From assembly GCA_946538445.1 (NCBI GenBank), contig CAMNGO010000084.1, forward strand, positions 1 through 8,248: a stretch of 8,248 nt of DNA, written 5' to 3'. The notes beneath the pieces are model-generated. The model was given only the letters and a program-made list of their open reading frames with translations. It had not been told where the DNA came from and searched no databases. Shown one piece after another: positions 6,877-8,248 of this stretch (position 1 is its first letter; the number at the start of each line of letters is the position of its first letter). Origin of the DNA: an uncultured Lachnospiraceae bacterium. GTDB lineage: Bacteria > Bacillota > Clostridia > Lachnospirales > Lachnospiraceae. Position numbers and translations under genes: made by a program.

Positions 6877-6911
6877 TTGCGATGTTATTTTTATCATAGA
6901 TATGATATGAT
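6877..6911 (+). promoter_or_regulatory. sigma-A-like promoter of the membrane protein / Hsp70-like operon, with overlapping palindrome
   Basis: TTGCGA (6877-6882) and TATGAT (6901-6906) are separated by 18 bp and match the -35 and -10 consensus at 4 of 6 and 5 of 6 positions. A second TATGAT overlaps at 6906-6911. The palindrome ATCATA-GA-TATGAT (6893-6906) covers the -10 box and could be an operator, but in AT-rich promoter DNA it may be chance. The position just after the fba terminator supports a new transcription start here. Confidence 0.55.
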
Positions 6912-6950
6912 GAAACCAACTATAGTTTTCTTCTTACTGGAGGACCGGTT

Positions 6951-7880
6951 ATGACATTTCAGGGTATATTTGAACAAAACAGAGAGCATCTGATGTCGGC
7001 AGTAAGCGGTACGGATACTGTATCGGTGATCCGTGTTCTGAATTCGGAACTGGATCGCATGCTGTATACATTTAATGATCAGGAAGAGAGCGCCAGAGTC
7101 AGAGAGGCAGCCAGCTCTATGATACAGACGGCGAAAGCGGCCTGCTCCCTGGTTGACAGTGCCGGGGAGACCAATATCTATGGCAGGATAGACTATGGGA
7201 AGACTGCTCCCGCCAGGAAGATGTCGAAATTGGGTGGTCTGCTTCTGCTGGTTGGGCTGGTGGGCGCCCTTGTCACGGTGGTGGGTATACAGATGCTTGC
7301 CAACTCTGCCGCAAAGGGATCTGCCGGGCTGCCTCCCCGATATCTGCTGGCGGTCATACCTTTGCTGACCATCATCGCATCGTTTTTTGCCGGGATGTTG
7401 AGCAGAAAAAAAGAGACTTCACATGAGGCATTGCATGCAGAGACAAAGATCGATGCTTCCAAGCTGTATAATTATCTCCTGTCTGTAATCCTGGTCATTG
7501 ACAAGTGTCTGGAAGATGTTCGGAATTCCGACAAACAGGCGGAGAGGGAGCGCACGAGAGAACAGGTATCTGCCATGGATCCTGCGGAACTGGAACTGCT
7601 TTCTCAGCTGCTGGAGGATGCCTACGGCAGAAGGGGCGGTGACGGCCAGGCAGAAGAAGAGATCTCCCAGATCAGATTCTATCTGCACAGAAAAAACATC
7701 GATGTGGTTGACTGGACTCAGGATGTTCGGAAACAGAGGGGGAAGGAGGAGACCGGAGCATTGGACAACCGCGGTTGGTTCGATATGATTCCTGCCTACA
7801 AGAGTGGAACGATCCGCCCTGCCCTGGTTGCCGACGGTAAACTCCTGAAGAAAGGGATGGCTTCAGCCAAGAGAGGATAA
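6951..7880 (+). CDS. putative membrane-anchored GrpE-like protein (Hsp70 partner), otherwise uncharacterised
   Basis: I do not recognise a named family for the whole 309-residue protein. Residues 1-90 are soluble and helical. Two hydrophobic segments follow (about 95-116 and 131-150), joined by a short loop. Basic residues (ARKMSK before, SRKKE after) predict both ends in the cytoplasm. The C-terminal 160 residues have features in the order found in GrpE, the DnaK nucleotide-exchange factor: a helix YLLSVILVIDKCLEDV (175-190) reminiscent of the GrpE LLPVLDNLERAL helix, then ISQIRFYLHRKNIDVVD (238-254) like its KHGVEPI segment, then YKSGTIRPALVADGKLL (283-299) like its closing RVIRPAMV strand. 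The partner would be the Hsp70-like protein encoded 3 bp downstream. The ATG has GGAGG (6939-6943) with a 7-nt spacer. The membrane hairpin is clear; the GrpE relationship is inferred from motif resemblance only. Confidence 0.6.
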   Translation: MTFQGIFEQNREHLMSAVSGTDTVSVIRVLNSELDRMLYTFNDQEESARVREAASSMIQTAKAACSLVDSAGETNIYGRIDYGKTAPARKMSKLGGLLLLVGLVGALVTVVGIQMLANSAAKGSAGLPPRYLLAVIPLLTIIASFFAGMLSRKKETSHEALHAETKIDASKLYNYLLSVILVIDKCLEDVRNSDKQAERERTREQVSAMDPAELELLSQLLEDAYGRRGGDGQAEEEISQIRFYLHRKNIDVVDWTQDVRKQRGKEETGALDNRGWFDMIPAYKSGTIRPALVADGKLLKKGMASAKRG

Positions 7881-7883
7881 TAT

Positions 7884-8248
7884 ATGGAACGCTTTTATGG
7901 ATTTGACTTGGGGGATGCGGAGAGCGCCGTAACCAGAATCATAAAGGGAGAGGAAGAGGTTCCTCAGGTAATACCTGTTCAGGAGGCCGGCAGCTTTATC
8001 ACAGCCTATGCCATGAAAAAGGACGGACAGCTCCTGATCGGTGAGGGTGCCTGTTACGATCCGGATGTGCTGGTCAGAAGATTGAGGTTCAAGAGCCGGT
8101 TTCTGACGGACACCGCTGCAAGAAATGATATCAAAAGCTTTGCGGCGGGGGTACTGGGCGAGTTGCTTCTGTCCGGAGATCTGGTCCGTGGAGACAACCA
8201 GTGTTTTTATATCGGATGCCCTGCCGGCTGGAATAAGGCAGACCGTGA
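7884..8248 (+). CDS. divergent Hsp70/DnaK-like ATPase, N-terminal fragment (3' end outside window)
   Basis: The open frame from ATG 7884 runs 121 codons to the window edge without a stop. It reads like the start of an Hsp70 actin-type ATPase domain. FYGFDLGDAESAV (4-16) sits where Hsp70s have the phosphate-1 loop GIDLGTTNSxV. LLIGEGACYDPDVLVRRLRF (50-69) matches the stretch before and including DnaK's IKRL catalytic-Lys helix. FYIGCPAGWN (108-117) matches the strand ITVPAYFN. The invariant Asp8 and Gly10 are kept, but the Thr-Thr-Asn of the loop is Asp-Ala-Glu, and Arg65 takes the place of the catalytic Lys. Ribosome binding site GAGAGG (7871-7876) lies in the end of the preceding gene, 3 bp separate the two, and they surely form an operon. 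It is not the housekeeping DnaK. Peptide-binding domain and full length cannot be seen. Confidence 0.75.
   Translation, partial: MERFYGFDLGDAESAVTRIIKGEEEVPQVIPVQEAGSFITAYAMKKDGQLLIGEGACYDPDVLVRRLRFKSRFLTDTAARNDIKSFAAGVLGELLLSGDLVRGDNQCFYIGCPAGWNKADR

Overview
The window looks like a chromosomal segment from a Gram-positive anaerobe of the Clostridia, most likely Lachnospiraceae. This is inferred from protein style (type-3 ProRS, fused CoaBC, short class II aldolase), strong GGAG-type ribosome binding sites, dense co-directional packing and a base composition that looks close to half GC. All genes are on the + strand. No rRNA, tRNA, CRISPR array, insertion sequence or phage gene was seen.

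Region 1 (1-5848) is a tight housekeeping array: the 3' end of murA (peptidoglycan precursor synthesis), metK (SAM synthesis), coaBC (coenzyme A synthesis), an RluA-family pseudouridine synthase, proS (prolyl-tRNA synthetase of the archaeal/eukaryotic-like type) and a cytoplasmic parvulin-type prolyl isomerase. Gaps are 20-40 bp or overlaps, except for the 104-bp metK-coaBC spacer. That spacer carries three copies of a 12-bp palindromic element, the last of which contains the coaBC Shine-Dalgarno sequence.

Region 2 (5849-6873) is a self-contained unit: an AT-rich promoter region, fba (class II fructose-1,6-bisphosphate aldolase) and a clear intrinsic terminator.

Region 3 (6877-8248) starts a new operon behind its own promoter-like sequence. 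Its first gene encodes a 309-residue protein with a two-helix membrane hairpin and a C-terminal part that resembles the GrpE nucleotide-exchange fold. Three bases later begins a divergent Hsp70/DnaK-like ATPase that runs off the window. The two together suggest a dedicated, membrane-tethered Hsp70 and exchange-factor pair, separate from the general DnaK-GrpE chaperone. This is the least conventional part of the window and the best candidate for an undescribed system.
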